DNA from: Candidatus Gallimonas intestinigallinarum
Lineage (GTDB): Bacteria; Bacillota_A; Clostridia; Christensenellales; Borkfalkiaceae
Length of the DNA: 13,174 nucleotides
Direction of reading: 5' to 3'
Assembly: GCA_019116405.1 (NCBI GenBank)
Contig: DXBS01000001.1
Location: 1 to 13,174, forward strand
Below the pieces are notes generated by a model, which saw nothing but the letters and a program-made list of their open reading frames with translations, did no database searches and was not told the origin of the DNA. Made by a program: the position numbers and the translations under genes. This document shows, piece by piece, positions 1 to 8,504 of the stretch; within the stretch, counting starts at the first letter, position 1, and each line of letters starts with the position of its first letter.

Positions 1-1546
1 TGTTGTTGCGGACGCTGTCCGAAAGGGTGGGCTGACCGCCGCCGTTGACGCAGCCGCCGGGGCAGGCCATGATCTCGATGAAGTCGTACTTCTTCTCGCC
101 CGACTCGATCTGCCGGATGATGGTCTCGGCGTTTGCAAGGCCGCTCGCCACCGCCACGCGGATGGTGTTGCCTGCCACGAGGTAGGTCGCCTCCTTGATG
201 GGGTTGGTGCCGCGCACCGCGAAGAAGTCGAGCACTTCAAAGCTGCCGTCCATCATGTGCGCCGCCGTGCGGAGGGCCGCCTCCATGACGCCGCCCGTCG
301 CGCCGAAGATGGCGCCGCCGCCCGTCGCGGTCGCGAAGGGGTTGTCGAACTCTTCGTCGGGCAGCTCCGTAAACTTGATGCCCGCGGTCTTGATCATGCG
401 CGCAAGTTCGCGCGTCGTGATCGCCGCATTGACCTCGCCCTCCATTTCGGGGCGGTGGCACTCGTACTTCTTCGCCGTGCAGGGGATGACGGAGACGGTA
501 TAGAGATCCTCGGGACGGATGTGGTGTTTTTCGCACCAGTACGTCTTGAGGAGCGCGCCGAACATCTGCTGGGGCGACTTACAGGACGAGAGGTTGGGGA
601 TCATCTCGGGATACTTCTGCTCCACGAACTTGACCCACGCGGGGCAGCAGGAGGTGAACATGGGCATGGGCTTGCCCGTCTTGATGCGGTTGATGAGCTC
701 GCTCGCCTCTTCCATGATGGTCAGGTCCGCGGTCACGTCCATGTTGAACACTTCGCAGGGACCCAGACGGCGGATCGCGGCGACCATCTTGCCATGAACG
801 TTGGTGCCGATGGGCATATCGAACGCTTCGCCCAGCGTCGCGCGGATGGAGGGCGCCGTGAAGAACACGACCTTCTTGGTCGGATCCGCGAACGCCTTCC
901 AGACCTCGTCGATCGTGGAGCGCTCGGAGAGCGCGCCGACGGGGCAGGCGACGATGCACTGCCCGCAGCCCACGCACACCGATTCAAAGAGGGGCATATC
1001 GAACGCGCTGCCGATATGCACGTTGAAGCCGCGCCCGATGGGACCGATCGCGTTGACGTGCTGCTTTCTGCACGCCGCGACGCAGCGCATGCAGTTGATG
1101 CACTTGTCGTTGTCTCTCACCACGTAGGGCGCGGAGGTATCGATGGGCAGGACGAAGTCCTCGCCCTTGAATCTGTCCTCGTCCACGCCGTAGCCGAGGG
1201 AGAGCTTCTGTAATTCGCAGTTGTGGTTTCTCTCGCAGGAGAGGCACTTTTTCTTGTGCTTGGAGAGGAGCAGCTCCAGCGTCATCTTTCTGCTTTCGCG
1301 GCACTTCTCGGTATTCGTTCTGACCTCCATGCCCTCGGCGACGGGGTACACGCACGCGGCGACGAGACCTCTCGCGCCCGTCGCTTCCACGACGCACATA
1401 CGGCAGGAGCCGACGCAGGAGACGTCCTTCAAGTAGCACAGCGTAGGGATCTCGATGTGCGCCTTTCTCGCCGCCTGCAAAATGGTCGTTCCCTCGGGAA
1501 CGGTCACGGAAATATTGTTGATGGTCAACGTAACGTCTTTTGCCAT
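1..1546 (-). CDS. hydA: [FeFe] hydrogenase catalytic subunit HydA (HndD-like), 3' end outside window
   Basis: Cytoplasmic H2-producing or H2-oxidising subunit of a trimeric NAD-linked [FeFe] hydrogenase. The first 515 residues are visible and the C-terminus lies beyond the left edge. In order: an N-terminal [2Fe-2S] domain (Cys37, 48, 51, 65); the His-Cys3 [4Fe-4S] site (His97, Cys101, 104, 110, spacing HxxxCxxCx5C); two ferredoxin-type [4Fe-4S] motifs (Cys149/152/155/159 and Cys191/194/197/201); then the H-cluster domain. That domain has all three signatures: TSCCPAW (298-304; Cys300 proton-relay position, Cys301 ligand), PCTAKK (Cys356) and MACPGGC (Cys495 and Cys499) followed by NGGGQP. 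No key residue is missing. Start: ATG at 1544-1546, preceded by GAGGTG, which overlaps the hydB stop codon 10 nt upstream, so the two genes are coupled. Last gene seen in the hydCBA operon. The H-cluster maturases HydE, HydF and HydG are not in the window. Confidence 0.95.
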   Translation of the reverse strand, partial: MAKDVTLTINNISVTVPEGTTILQAARKAHIEIPTLCYLKDVSCVGSCRMCVVEATGARGLVAACVYPVAEGMEVRTNTEKCRESRKMTLELLLSKHKKKCLSCERNHNCELQKLSLGYGVDEDRFKGEDFVLPIDTSAPYVVRDNDKCINCMRCVAACRKQHVNAIGPIGRGFNVHIGSAFDMPLFESVCVGCGQCIVACPVGALSERSTIDEVWKAFADPTKKVVFFTAPSIRATLGEAFDMPIGTNVHGKMVAAIRRLGPCEVFNMDVTADLTIMEEASELINRIKTGKPMPMFTSCCPAWVKFVEQKYPEMIPNLSSCKSPQQMFGALLKTYWCEKHHIRPEDLYTVSVIPCTAKKYECHRPEMEGEVNAAITTRELARMIKTAGIKFTELPDEEFDNPFATATGGGAIFGATGGVMEAALRTAAHMMDGSFEVLDFFAVRGTNPIKEATYLVAGNTIRVAVASGLANAETIIRQIESGEKKYDFIEIMACPGGCVNGGGQPTLSDSVRNN

Positions 1547-1556
1547 GTTACTCACC

Positions 1557-3445
<1,889 letters not shown>

Positions 3446-3449
<4 letters not shown>

Positions 3450-3946
3450 GCCTGTGCCTCCTTTTTGTACCCGTCAAGGATGCCCTTGACCATCTCCGGC
3501 GTAAGTTTGCCGTGAACGTCCTCATTGATCATCATGACAGGCGCAAGCCCGCACGCGCCCACGCAGCGGCAGCTGTCGATGGAGAACATGCCATCCTCCG
3601 TGCATTCGCCGCACTTGATTCCCAGCTCCTTTTCCACTTCGGCAAGGATCTTATCCGAGCCCTTGACGTAACACGCCGTTCCCAGGCACACGCTTACGCG
3701 GTACTTGCCCTTGGGCTTGAGCGAGAACTGGGAGTAGAAGGTGACGACGCCGTACACCTCCGCAAGCGAGATCCCCAGACCCTCCGCGATCGTCTTCTGG
3801 ACGGGGAGAGGGAGATAGCCGTAAATGCCCTGTGCCTCCTGCAGGATATGCATCAGACACCCGGGGGTTGTGCGGGACTCTTCGATGACAGCCTGAAGCT
3901 TCTCCAGCTGTTCGGGCGTGCCGCACGCGCCTTCGCATTCTTTCAT
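3446..3946 (-). CDS. hydC: Hydrogenase subunit HydC (NuoE-like, HndA-like [2Fe-2S] protein)
   Basis: Small (166 aa) electron-transfer subunit that pairs with the NuoF-like HydB. The N-terminal helical part carries the family signature around 30-75 (HILQEAQGIYGYLP, then VYGVVTFYSQF). The C-terminal thioredoxin-like part binds one [2Fe-2S] cluster through Cys87, Cys92, Cys128 and Cys132 (Cx4C and Cx3C). Further cysteines (4, 8, 30, 112, 115, 126) are outside the standard ligand set. Length is normal for NuoE/HndA. Start: ATG at 3944-3946 with a near-perfect TAAGGAGG (3953-3960) 6 nt upstream. First gene of the operon, reading into hydB through a 4-nt overlap. Alone it could be mistaken for a complex I or formate dehydrogenase subunit, but hydA downstream fixes the assignment. 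Confidence 0.95.
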
Positions 3947-3972
3947 AACAATCCTCCTTATCTTGATGCGAG

Positions 3973-4003
3973 TTTCTCCGCCTTGTTCGGAGAAATCGGC
4001 GGA
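3973..4003 (-). promoter_or_regulatory. Two mutually exclusive hairpins/dyad in the hyd operon leader
   Basis: A perfect 8-bp inverted repeat, TTTCTCCG (3973-3980) and CGGAGAAA (3988-3995), has a 7-nt loop. A second pairing, TCCGCC (3977-3982) with GGCGGA (3998-4003), shares bases with the first, so both cannot form at once. The element lies between the predicted hyd transcription start (about 4017) and the hydC Shine-Dalgarno (3953-3960). It could be an operator for a dimeric repressor or an RNA switch. It does not resemble a Rex site (TTGTTAA...TTAACAA). No T-run follows it, so it is not a simple terminator. Confidence 0.45.
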
Positions 4004-4023
4004 AAACGCAATGACATAAATTG

Positions 4024-4052
4024 ATTATATCACGGACGCAAAAACTTTTCAA
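4024..4052 (-). promoter_or_regulatory. Predicted sigma-A promoter of hydCBA
   Basis: On the minus strand, -35 TTGAAA (4047-4052) and a perfect -10 TATAAT (4024-4029) are separated by 17 nt. The A/T-rich stretch upstream (about 4053-4101) could act as an UP element. The predicted start near 4017 gives a leader of about 70 nt before hydC. Confidence 0.75.
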
Positions 4053-4070
4053 TAGAATTTGAGAAAATGT

Positions 4071-4119
4071 AAAAAATTGTCGTTGATTTTTTCAATTTTT
4101 TCGCGCGCACGCGCACGCA
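4071..4119. other. AT-only inverted repeat followed by alternating CG/CA tract between divergent promoters
   Basis: AAAAAATTG (4071-4079) and CAATTTTTT (4093-4101) form a perfect 9-bp inverted repeat with a 13-nt gap. Immediately after it, 4102-4119 is an 18-nt strictly alternating pyrimidine-purine run of CG and CA steps, the composition known to favour left-handed DNA under negative supercoiling. The pair lies between the hyd -35 (4047-4052) and the glgP -35 (4139-4144). The intergenic region 3947-4218 otherwise holds the two promoters, the hyd leader dyad and the two ribosome binding sites; I see no gene in it. Confidence 0.4.
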
Positions 4120-4138
4120 ATATGCCTTAAAAAAGCGT

Positions 4139-4167
4139 TTGACTTTCCCATGCCCCTGTGTTAGAAT
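4139..4167 (+). promoter_or_regulatory. Predicted sigma-A promoter of glgP
   Basis: -35 TTGACT (4139-4144) and -10 TAGAAT (4162-4167) with a 17-nt spacer. The predicted start near 4174 gives a leader of about 45 nt. The glgP ribosome binding site is a modest GAGG (4204-4207), 11 nt before the ATG. Confidence 0.7.
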
Positions 4168-4218
4168 AAAAAGCCTGAGAACGAACAACGATATTTACGT
4201 TACGAGGTTGAAATTATC

Positions 4219-6525
4219 ATGCATTTCGATCAGAAGAATTTTCTTGCCGACGTGGAGCGCGTGCTCCATGCGGAATACGCCTGCGACATCAAGTCCGCGG
4301 GCAAGTATGAACTCTATAATGCAGTTTCCCGCGCGGTGATGGAGGAGGCGTTCGAGGACTGGAACCGCGAAAAGACCTCCGATCGCCGCCGCTGCGGTTA
4401 TTTTTCGGCGGAGTTCCTGATGGGGCGCGCCATTTACTCCAATCTTTTGAATCTCGGCATTCTGGACGGCGTCAACGAGGCGCTTGCCTCCGTGGGCGAG
4501 GACCTCAAGCAGTTTGAGGAGGTCGAGGACGCGGCGCTCGGCAACGGGGGTCTCGGCAGGCTCGCGGCGTGCTATCTGGAGAGCGCGGCGTCCAAGAACA
4601 TCGCCCTGGACGGCTACGGCATCCGCTACCGCTACGGGCTGTTCCGCCAGACGTTTGTGGACGGCTATCAGCACGAGGAAGGGGACGACTGGCTCAGGTG
4701 GGGGGATCCCTGGAGCGTGCGCATCGAGCGCGACGCGGTGCTCGTGAAGTTTGCCGACCAGACGGTCAGGGCAGTTCCCTATGATATGCCCATCTTCGGC
4801 TACAAGAACGGCGTCGTCAATACGCTGCGCCTGTGGCAGAGCGAGCCCGTGCAGGCGTTCGACTTTGCTTCCTTCAACGATATGAAGGGCGAAGTCAAGG
4901 CGACGGATAACTTCAACGCGACCAAGATCACCGACGTGCTCTATCCCAACGACAACACGATGGTCGGCAAGATCCTGCGCCTTCGTCAGCAGTACTTTAT
5001 GGTCAGCGCGTCGCTGCAGGATATCGTCAGAAAGTTCAAGGCGACGGGCAAGTCTCTAAAGCAGCTGCCCGAGAAGTGGTGCTTCCAGCTCAACGATACC
5101 CACCCCGTCATCGCCATCCCCGAGCTTCTGCGCATCCTGCAGACGGAAGGGCTCACCTTTGACGAGGCGTTCGAGGTCTGCGCCGCTTGCTTCAACTTCA
5201 CCAACCACACCATCATGGCGGAGGCGCTGGAGAAGTGGGACGCCCTGGCGCTCTCCGATCTTCTGCCCGACGTCTACGAGCAGATCCTCAACTGCCAGAG
5301 AAAGCTGGAGGCAGACGGGCTGGATCCGAATGCCTTTTACATCGTGCGCGACAACGTCATTCACATGGCGAACCTCGCGATCTTCGTTTCCTCGCACGTC
5401 AACGGCGTCGCAGAGATCCACACCAATATCTTAAAGACGCAGACCTTCAAAAACTGGTACGAGCGCTTCCCGGAAAAGTTTGTCAACATCACCAACGGCA
5501 TCACGCCCCGCCGCTGGCTGCTTCTCAATAACCCCGAACTTGCGCGCGTCATCGACGGGAAGATCGGCACCGGCTGGCACACCGAGCTCTCCGAGCTCAA
5601 AAAGCTCACGCCTTACCTTGCCGAGATTCTGCCCGACTTCAAGCGCATCAAGCACGAAAATAAGGAGAAGCTTGCCGCTTATATCCGCGCGCACGAAGGC
5701 GTGGAGGTCTCCCCCGACTTCATCTTTGACGTGCAGGTCAAACGTCTGCACGAATACAAGCGCCAGATGCTCAACGCGCTGAGTGTGCTTTACTTCTACT
5801 TCGGCATCAAGGACGGCTCGATTACCGACTTCCCGCCCACGGCGTTCCTGTTCGGCGCAAAGGCGGCGCCCGGCTACTATATGGCAAAGGCGATCATCAA
5901 GTTCATCAACGAGATCGCCAACCTTGTCAACAACGATCCCGACGTCCACGACAAGATGAAGGTCGTGTTCATGCAGAATTATAACGTCTCCTATGCGGAA
6001 AAGATCGTCTGCGCGGCGGATATCTCCGAGCAGATCTCGATGGCGGGCATGGAGGCATCGGGCACGGGCAACATGAAGTTCATGCTCAACGGCACCGTGA
6101 CGCTCGGCACGATGGACGGCGCGAACGTGGAGATCTGTGAGGAAGCGGGCAGAGAGAACAACTATATCTTCTGCGCGACGGTGGAAGAGGTCGCGGCGGT
6201 CAAGAAGTACTATTGCCCCCGCGAGCAGGTGGAGGGCAATCCCCGCCTCAAGCGCGCGCTGGAGACGCTCATCGACGGCACCTTCCCCGATGAGGCGGGC
6301 ATGCTGAAAAAGCTGTACGAGAGCATGGTCAGTGGCTATGAGCCGGACAGATATCTCGTCCTGTATGACTTCGCCGACTATGTGCGCGTCAAGGAGCAGC
6401 TTCTGCGGGACTATGGCTCGGACGAGTACTTCATGAAGTGTCTTATCAACCTTGCCAATGTGGGCAAGTTCTCGGCGGACCGCTCCGTCACCGACTACGC
6501 AAATCTCATCTGGCATCTGAACTGA
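4219..6525 (+). CDS. glgP: Glycogen/alpha-glucan phosphorylase (GT35)
   Basis: PLP-dependent phosphorylase (768 aa) that releases glucose-1-phosphate from alpha-1,4-glucan with inorganic phosphate, in the cytoplasm. Family motifs run through the whole protein: CGYFSAEFLMGRA near 60-72, GNGGLGRL (108-115), QLNDTHP (290-296), VKRLHEYKRQ near 510, FGAKAAPGYYMAK near 545, and the PLP site ASGTGNMKF with Lys620 as the expected Schiff-base lysine, followed by GTMDGANVEI. It is somewhat shorter than E. coli GlgP or MalP (about 800 aa) but has no missing block. There are no extra regulatory N-terminal residues of the animal type. It is monocistronic: divergent from hyd and convergent with ridA. No other glg gene is in the window, so glycogen or maltodextrin may be the substrate. 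The upstream promoter and GAGG support the ATG at 4219. Confidence 0.95.
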   Translation: MHFDQKNFLADVERVLHAEYACDIKSAGKYELYNAVSRAVMEEAFEDWNREKTSDRRRCGYFSAEFLMGRAIYSNLLNLGILDGVNEALASVGEDLKQFEEVEDAALGNGGLGRLAACYLESAASKNIALDGYGIRYRYGLFRQTFVDGYQHEEGDDWLRWGDPWSVRIERDAVLVKFADQTVRAVPYDMPIFGYKNGVVNTLRLWQSEPVQAFDFASFNDMKGEVKATDNFNATKITDVLYPNDNTMVGKILRLRQQYFMVSASLQDIVRKFKATGKSLKQLPEKWCFQLNDTHPVIAIPELLRILQTEGLTFDEAFEVCAACFNFTNHTIMAEALEKWDALALSDLLPDVYEQILNCQRKLEADGLDPNAFYIVRDNVIHMANLAIFVSSHVNGVAEIHTNILKTQTFKNWYERFPEKFVNITNGITPRRWLLLNNPELARVIDGKIGTGWHTELSELKKLTPYLAEILPDFKRIKHENKEKLAAYIRAHEGVEVSPDFIFDVQVKRLHEYKRQMLNALSVLYFYFGIKDGSITDFPPTAFLFGAKAAPGYYMAKAIIKFINEIANLVNNDPDVHDKMKVVFMQNYNVSYAEKIVCAADISEQISMAGMEASGTGNMKFMLNGTVTLGTMDGANVEICEEAGRENNYIFCATVEEVAAVKKYYCPREQVEGNPRLKRALETLIDGTFPDEAGMLKKLYESMVSGYEPDRYLVLYDFADYVRVKEQLLRDYGSDEYFMKCLINLANVGKFSADRSVTDYANLIWHLN

Positions 6526-6534
6526 TCATTAGCT

Positions 6535-6562
6535 GCGCCCGCGCGAGAATTCGCGCGGGCGC
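6535..6562 (+). terminator. Strong GC hairpin just after glgP, no T-run
   Basis: A perfect 12-bp stem (6535-6546 with 6551-6562) with loop GAAT begins 9 nt after the glgP stop. It is followed by TATGCAAT rather than a T-run, so it is a poor intrinsic terminator. It may instead protect the mRNA 3' end or help the terminator just downstream. Confidence 0.5.
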
Positions 6563-6582
6563 TATGCAATCATTAATGTAAA

Positions 6583-6620
6583 AGCCGCGCCGCTTCGCAT
6601 TTGTGCGAAGCGGCGCGGCT
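6583..6620. terminator. Bidirectional intrinsic terminator between glgP and ridA
   Basis: A perfect 17-bp GC-rich stem (6583-6599 with 6604-6620) has a 4-nt loop, TTTG. On the plus strand GCTGTTTT follows it; on the minus strand the stem runs into TTTTAC. It therefore fits termination of both convergent units. It starts 14 nt past the ridA stop and 57 nt past the glgP stop. Confidence 0.8.
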
Positions 6621-6634
6621 GCTGTTTTATCGTT

Positions 6635-7009
6635 TCAGTCGCAAAGGGCGATGACCTCGATCTCGGCAAGCACGTTCTTGGGGAGCGTCCTGACGGCGAC
6701 GCAGCTTCTGGCGGGCTTGCCCGTGAAGTAACTGCCGTAGACCTCGTTGAACGCCGCAAAGTCTGCCATGTCGGCCAAAAAGCAGGTCGTCTTGACGACT
6801 TTTTCCAGAGAGCTTCCCGCTGCCGCGAGCACGGCTTCGAGGTTCTCGCAAATGCGCGTCGTCTGTTCCCTGATGCCGCCTTCGACGACGGCGCCCGTCT
6901 CGGGGACGAGTGCGATCTGTCCGGACGTAAAGACCATTCCGTTTGCCTTGACCGCCTGGGAATAGGGTCCGATGGCGGCGGGGGCGAGAGGGGTGTGTAC
7001 GGTTTGCAT
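6635..7009 (-). CDS. ridA: RidA-family 2-iminobutanoate/2-iminopropanoate deaminase
   Basis: A 124-aa protein of the RidA (YjgF/YER057c/UK114) family, which hydrolyses the reactive enamine/imine intermediates released by PLP dehydratases to 2-ketoacids and ammonia. Visible family features are the N-terminal IGPYSQAV (13-20), SGQI (29-32), ARSCV with Arg101 (matching the essential Arg105 of E. coli RidA) and the C-terminal AEIEVIA with Glu116 (matching Glu120). These residues support deaminase activity rather than an inactive Rid paralogue. Length is normal for the family, a trimer in known structures. Start: ATG at 7007-7009 with AGGAGG (7016-7021) 6 nt upstream. It begins 14 nt after the ilvA stop, so the two are one operon and the encoded enzyme would act directly on the IlvA product. 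Confidence 0.93.
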   Translation of the reverse strand: MQTVHTPLAPAAIGPYSQAVKANGMVFTSGQIALVPETGAVVEGGIREQTTRICENLEAVLAAAGSSLEKVVKTTCFLADMADFAAFNEVYGSYFTGKPARSCVAVRTLPKNVLAEIEVIALCD

Positions 7010-7023
7010 ATGATACCTCCTGA

Positions 7024-8229
7024 TCAGAGCGTCTCGCAGAGCTTGAAGCCCGCGTCTGTCAACGCCTTTTTGATTTCATTGATCTGTGCGAAGTCGCGCG
7101 TCTCCATGTCGATGCGCAGGTAGCAGCCGATGACCTCGCTGCCTGCGTTGGCATGTTCGTGGTGGACGCCGACGACGTTCGCGCCGCACTTTGCAATGAT
7201 CTGTGATACGGCGACGAGCTGCCCGGGCTTGTCCAGAAGCTCGATGTTCAGCGTGCACTGTCTGCCGCTCGTCACAAGTCCGCGCGTGATGACGCGGCTC
7301 AAGATGGTGACGTCGATATTGCCGCCCGAGACGAGGCAGCACACCTTCTTGCCGTCCAGCTGGGGGAGTTTGCCCGCCATGATGGCGGCAACGGGCGTCG
7401 CGCCCGCGCCCTCGGCGACCAGCTTCTCCTTTTCGATGAGTGCGAGGATGGCGGTGCAGATCTCGTCCTCGGTGACGGTGACAACGCCGTCGACGTACTG
7501 CTTGCAGTATTGGAAGGTGTGCTCGCCCGGCTGCTTGACGGCGATGCCGTCCGCGATCGTCGAGACGGAGTCAAGACATTCGATCTTGCCGTCTTTGAGC
7601 GAGAGAGCCATGCTGGGCGCGCCCGCCGCCTGTACGCCGTACACCTGCACATGGGGTGCAAGGTGCTTGATCGCAAACGCGACGCCTGCGATCAGCCCGC
7701 CGCCGCCGATGGGCACGACGACCGCGTCCACGCCCGAAAGCTGGGACAAGATCTCCATGCCGATGGTCGCCTGACCCGCGATGACGTCCTCGTCGTCAAA
7801 GGGGTGGATGAAGGTGTAGCCGTACTCCTTTTGCAGCTCGACCGACTTCCGGTATGCGTCGTCATACACGCCGTGCACCAGGCAGATATCCGCCCCGTAG
7901 CTGCGTGTCGCCTCCACCTTGGAGATGGGCGCGCCGTCGGGCAGGCAGATGAGCGCCTTGATGCCGTTCTTCTGCGCCGCGAGCGCGACGCCCTGCGCGT
8001 GGTTGCCCGCCGAGCAGGCGATGACGCCCCGCGCCTTTTCCTCGGATGAGAGCTGCGAGATCTTATAGTACGCGCCCCTGATCTTGAAGGAGCCCGTCTT
8101 TTGCAGGTTCTCTGCCTTGATGAACAGCTCGCAGCGGTCGGTGAGCTTGCTTGTGGGCATGATGTCCGTTTCGTAGAGCGCCTCCTTCAGGACGCTCTGT
8201 GCATGTCTGATCTTATCGAGTGTAAGCAT
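7024..8229 (-). CDS. ilvA: Threonine ammonia-lyase (dehydratase), with C-terminal ACT domain
   Basis: PLP enzyme (401 aa) that converts L-threonine to 2-oxobutanoate and ammonia, and probably serine to pyruvate. Catalytic domain: GSFKIRG with PLP lysine Lys49; SAGNHAQG (73-80), which binds the cofactor and substrate; the GGGGL loop (175-179), which binds the PLP phosphate; and SGGN (301-304). A single ACT-like domain follows (about 325-400), which in this medium-length form usually senses an amino acid. It is shorter than the long biosynthetic IlvA, which has about 500 aa and a different regulatory part, and longer than TdcB at about 330 aa. The frame is open to a TTG at 8262, but I chose the ATG at 8227-8229 because AGAGGA sits 5 nt before it and the family's conserved N-terminus starts there. 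It could serve isoleucine synthesis or threonine fermentation; no other ilv gene is nearby. Confidence 0.92.
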   Translation of the reverse strand: MLTLDKIRHAQSVLKEALYETDIMPTSKLTDRCELFIKAENLQKTGSFKIRGAYYKISQLSSEEKARGVIACSAGNHAQGVALAAQKNGIKALICLPDGAPISKVEATRSYGADICLVHGVYDDAYRKSVELQKEYGYTFIHPFDDEDVIAGQATIGMEILSQLSGVDAVVVPIGGGGLIAGVAFAIKHLAPHVQVYGVQAAGAPSMALSLKDGKIECLDSVSTIADGIAVKQPGEHTFQYCKQYVDGVVTVTEDEICTAILALIEKEKLVAEGAGATPVAAIMAGKLPQLDGKKVCCLVSGGNIDVTILSRVITRGLVTSGRQCTLNIELLDKPGQLVAVSQIIAKCGANVVGVHHEHANAGSEVIGCYLRIDMETRDFAQINEIKKALTDAGFKLCETL

Positions 8230-8264
8230 TCTGTTCCTCTGAACGCATAGATTGCGTAACAAAA

Positions 8265-8293
8265 ATTATACGCCCATTGCGGGCGTTTGTCAA
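8265..8293 (-). promoter_or_regulatory. Perfect-consensus promoter of ilvA-ridA with a dyad in the spacer
   Basis: On the minus strand, -35 TTGACA (8288-8293) and -10 TATAAT (8265-8270) are both exact consensus with the ideal 17-nt spacer. The spacer is almost filled by a 6-bp inverted repeat, ACGCCC (8270-8275) and GGGCGT (8281-8286), with a 5-nt gap, which is well placed for a repressor. The predicted start near 8258 leaves a short leader of about 29 nt, with no room for an attenuator. Confidence 0.8.
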
Positions 8294-8400
8294 TCATTTG
8301 CAGGCCCTGTACCTTTCACGCGGCGAATGGGCGCAATCGGTGTCATGCATTACGCAAGGAAGGGCGCCTCTTCCCGCGGTGTAAAAATATATAGCGGGTA

Positions 8401-8426
8401 TTGACAAATTATGGGGGGGTTATAAT
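8401..8426 (+). promoter_or_regulatory. ABC transporter promoter with perfect boxes, 14-nt spacer and a seven-G tract
   Basis: TTGACA (8401-8406) and TATAAT (8421-8426) are both exact consensus, but only 14 nt separate them, against the usual 16-18. The spacer holds seven consecutive Gs (8413-8419). At the present length the promoter should be weak. No better -35 is seen 16-18 nt upstream of the -10. Pairing TTGACA with a more distant -10 gives only poor matches (TAATAG or AATAGA). The predicted leader is about 70 nt. Confidence 0.55.
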
Positions 8427-8504
8427 AGAGAGGTGCTTCAGACAGAGCGGCGTCACGGTCACGGCTGGAAGAATCGGATTATATGAAAAAACAGGAGAAG
8501 GAAT

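Larger units (their letters stand above)
8230..8504. other. Intergenic region between divergent ilvA and the ABC transporter
   Basis: These 275 nt hold the ilvA promoter, the G-tract promoter of the ABC gene and the ABC leader. Between the promoters (about 8294-8400) I see no gene. There is a second copy of the motif CGCCCATT, found at 8271-8278 and in inverted orientation at 8326-8333. There is also a near-palindrome, TTGCGTAA at 8252-8259 and its reverse complement at 8350-8357. These are weak candidates for regulator sites. Confidence 0.4.

Noticed and set aside
257..1213. 318-aa open frame on the plus strand opposite hydA
   Set aside because: It is a mirror of the GC-rich hydA coding sequence: His/Arg/Asp-rich with no domain and no ribosome binding site. 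The minus strand carries unmistakable [FeFe] hydrogenase motifs.
5431..6516. 361-aa open frame on the minus strand inside glgP
   Set aside because: Antisense shadow in phase with glgP codons, with low-complexity His/Val/Arg/Asp composition and no recognisable domain.
8230..8262. TTG start adding 11 residues to IlvA
   Set aside because: The ATG at 8229 has AGAGGA at the right distance. The predicted transcript start near 8258 lies inside this extension, so the TTG would not be transcribed.
8252..8357. TTGCGTAA at 8252-8259 and its reverse complement at 8350-8357 as a paired operator
   Set aside because: An 8-bp inverted match within 275 nt is fairly likely by chance, and nothing else supports it.
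8413..8419. G-quadruplex at the G-run
   Set aside because: A quadruplex needs four separate G-tracts; there is only one run here.
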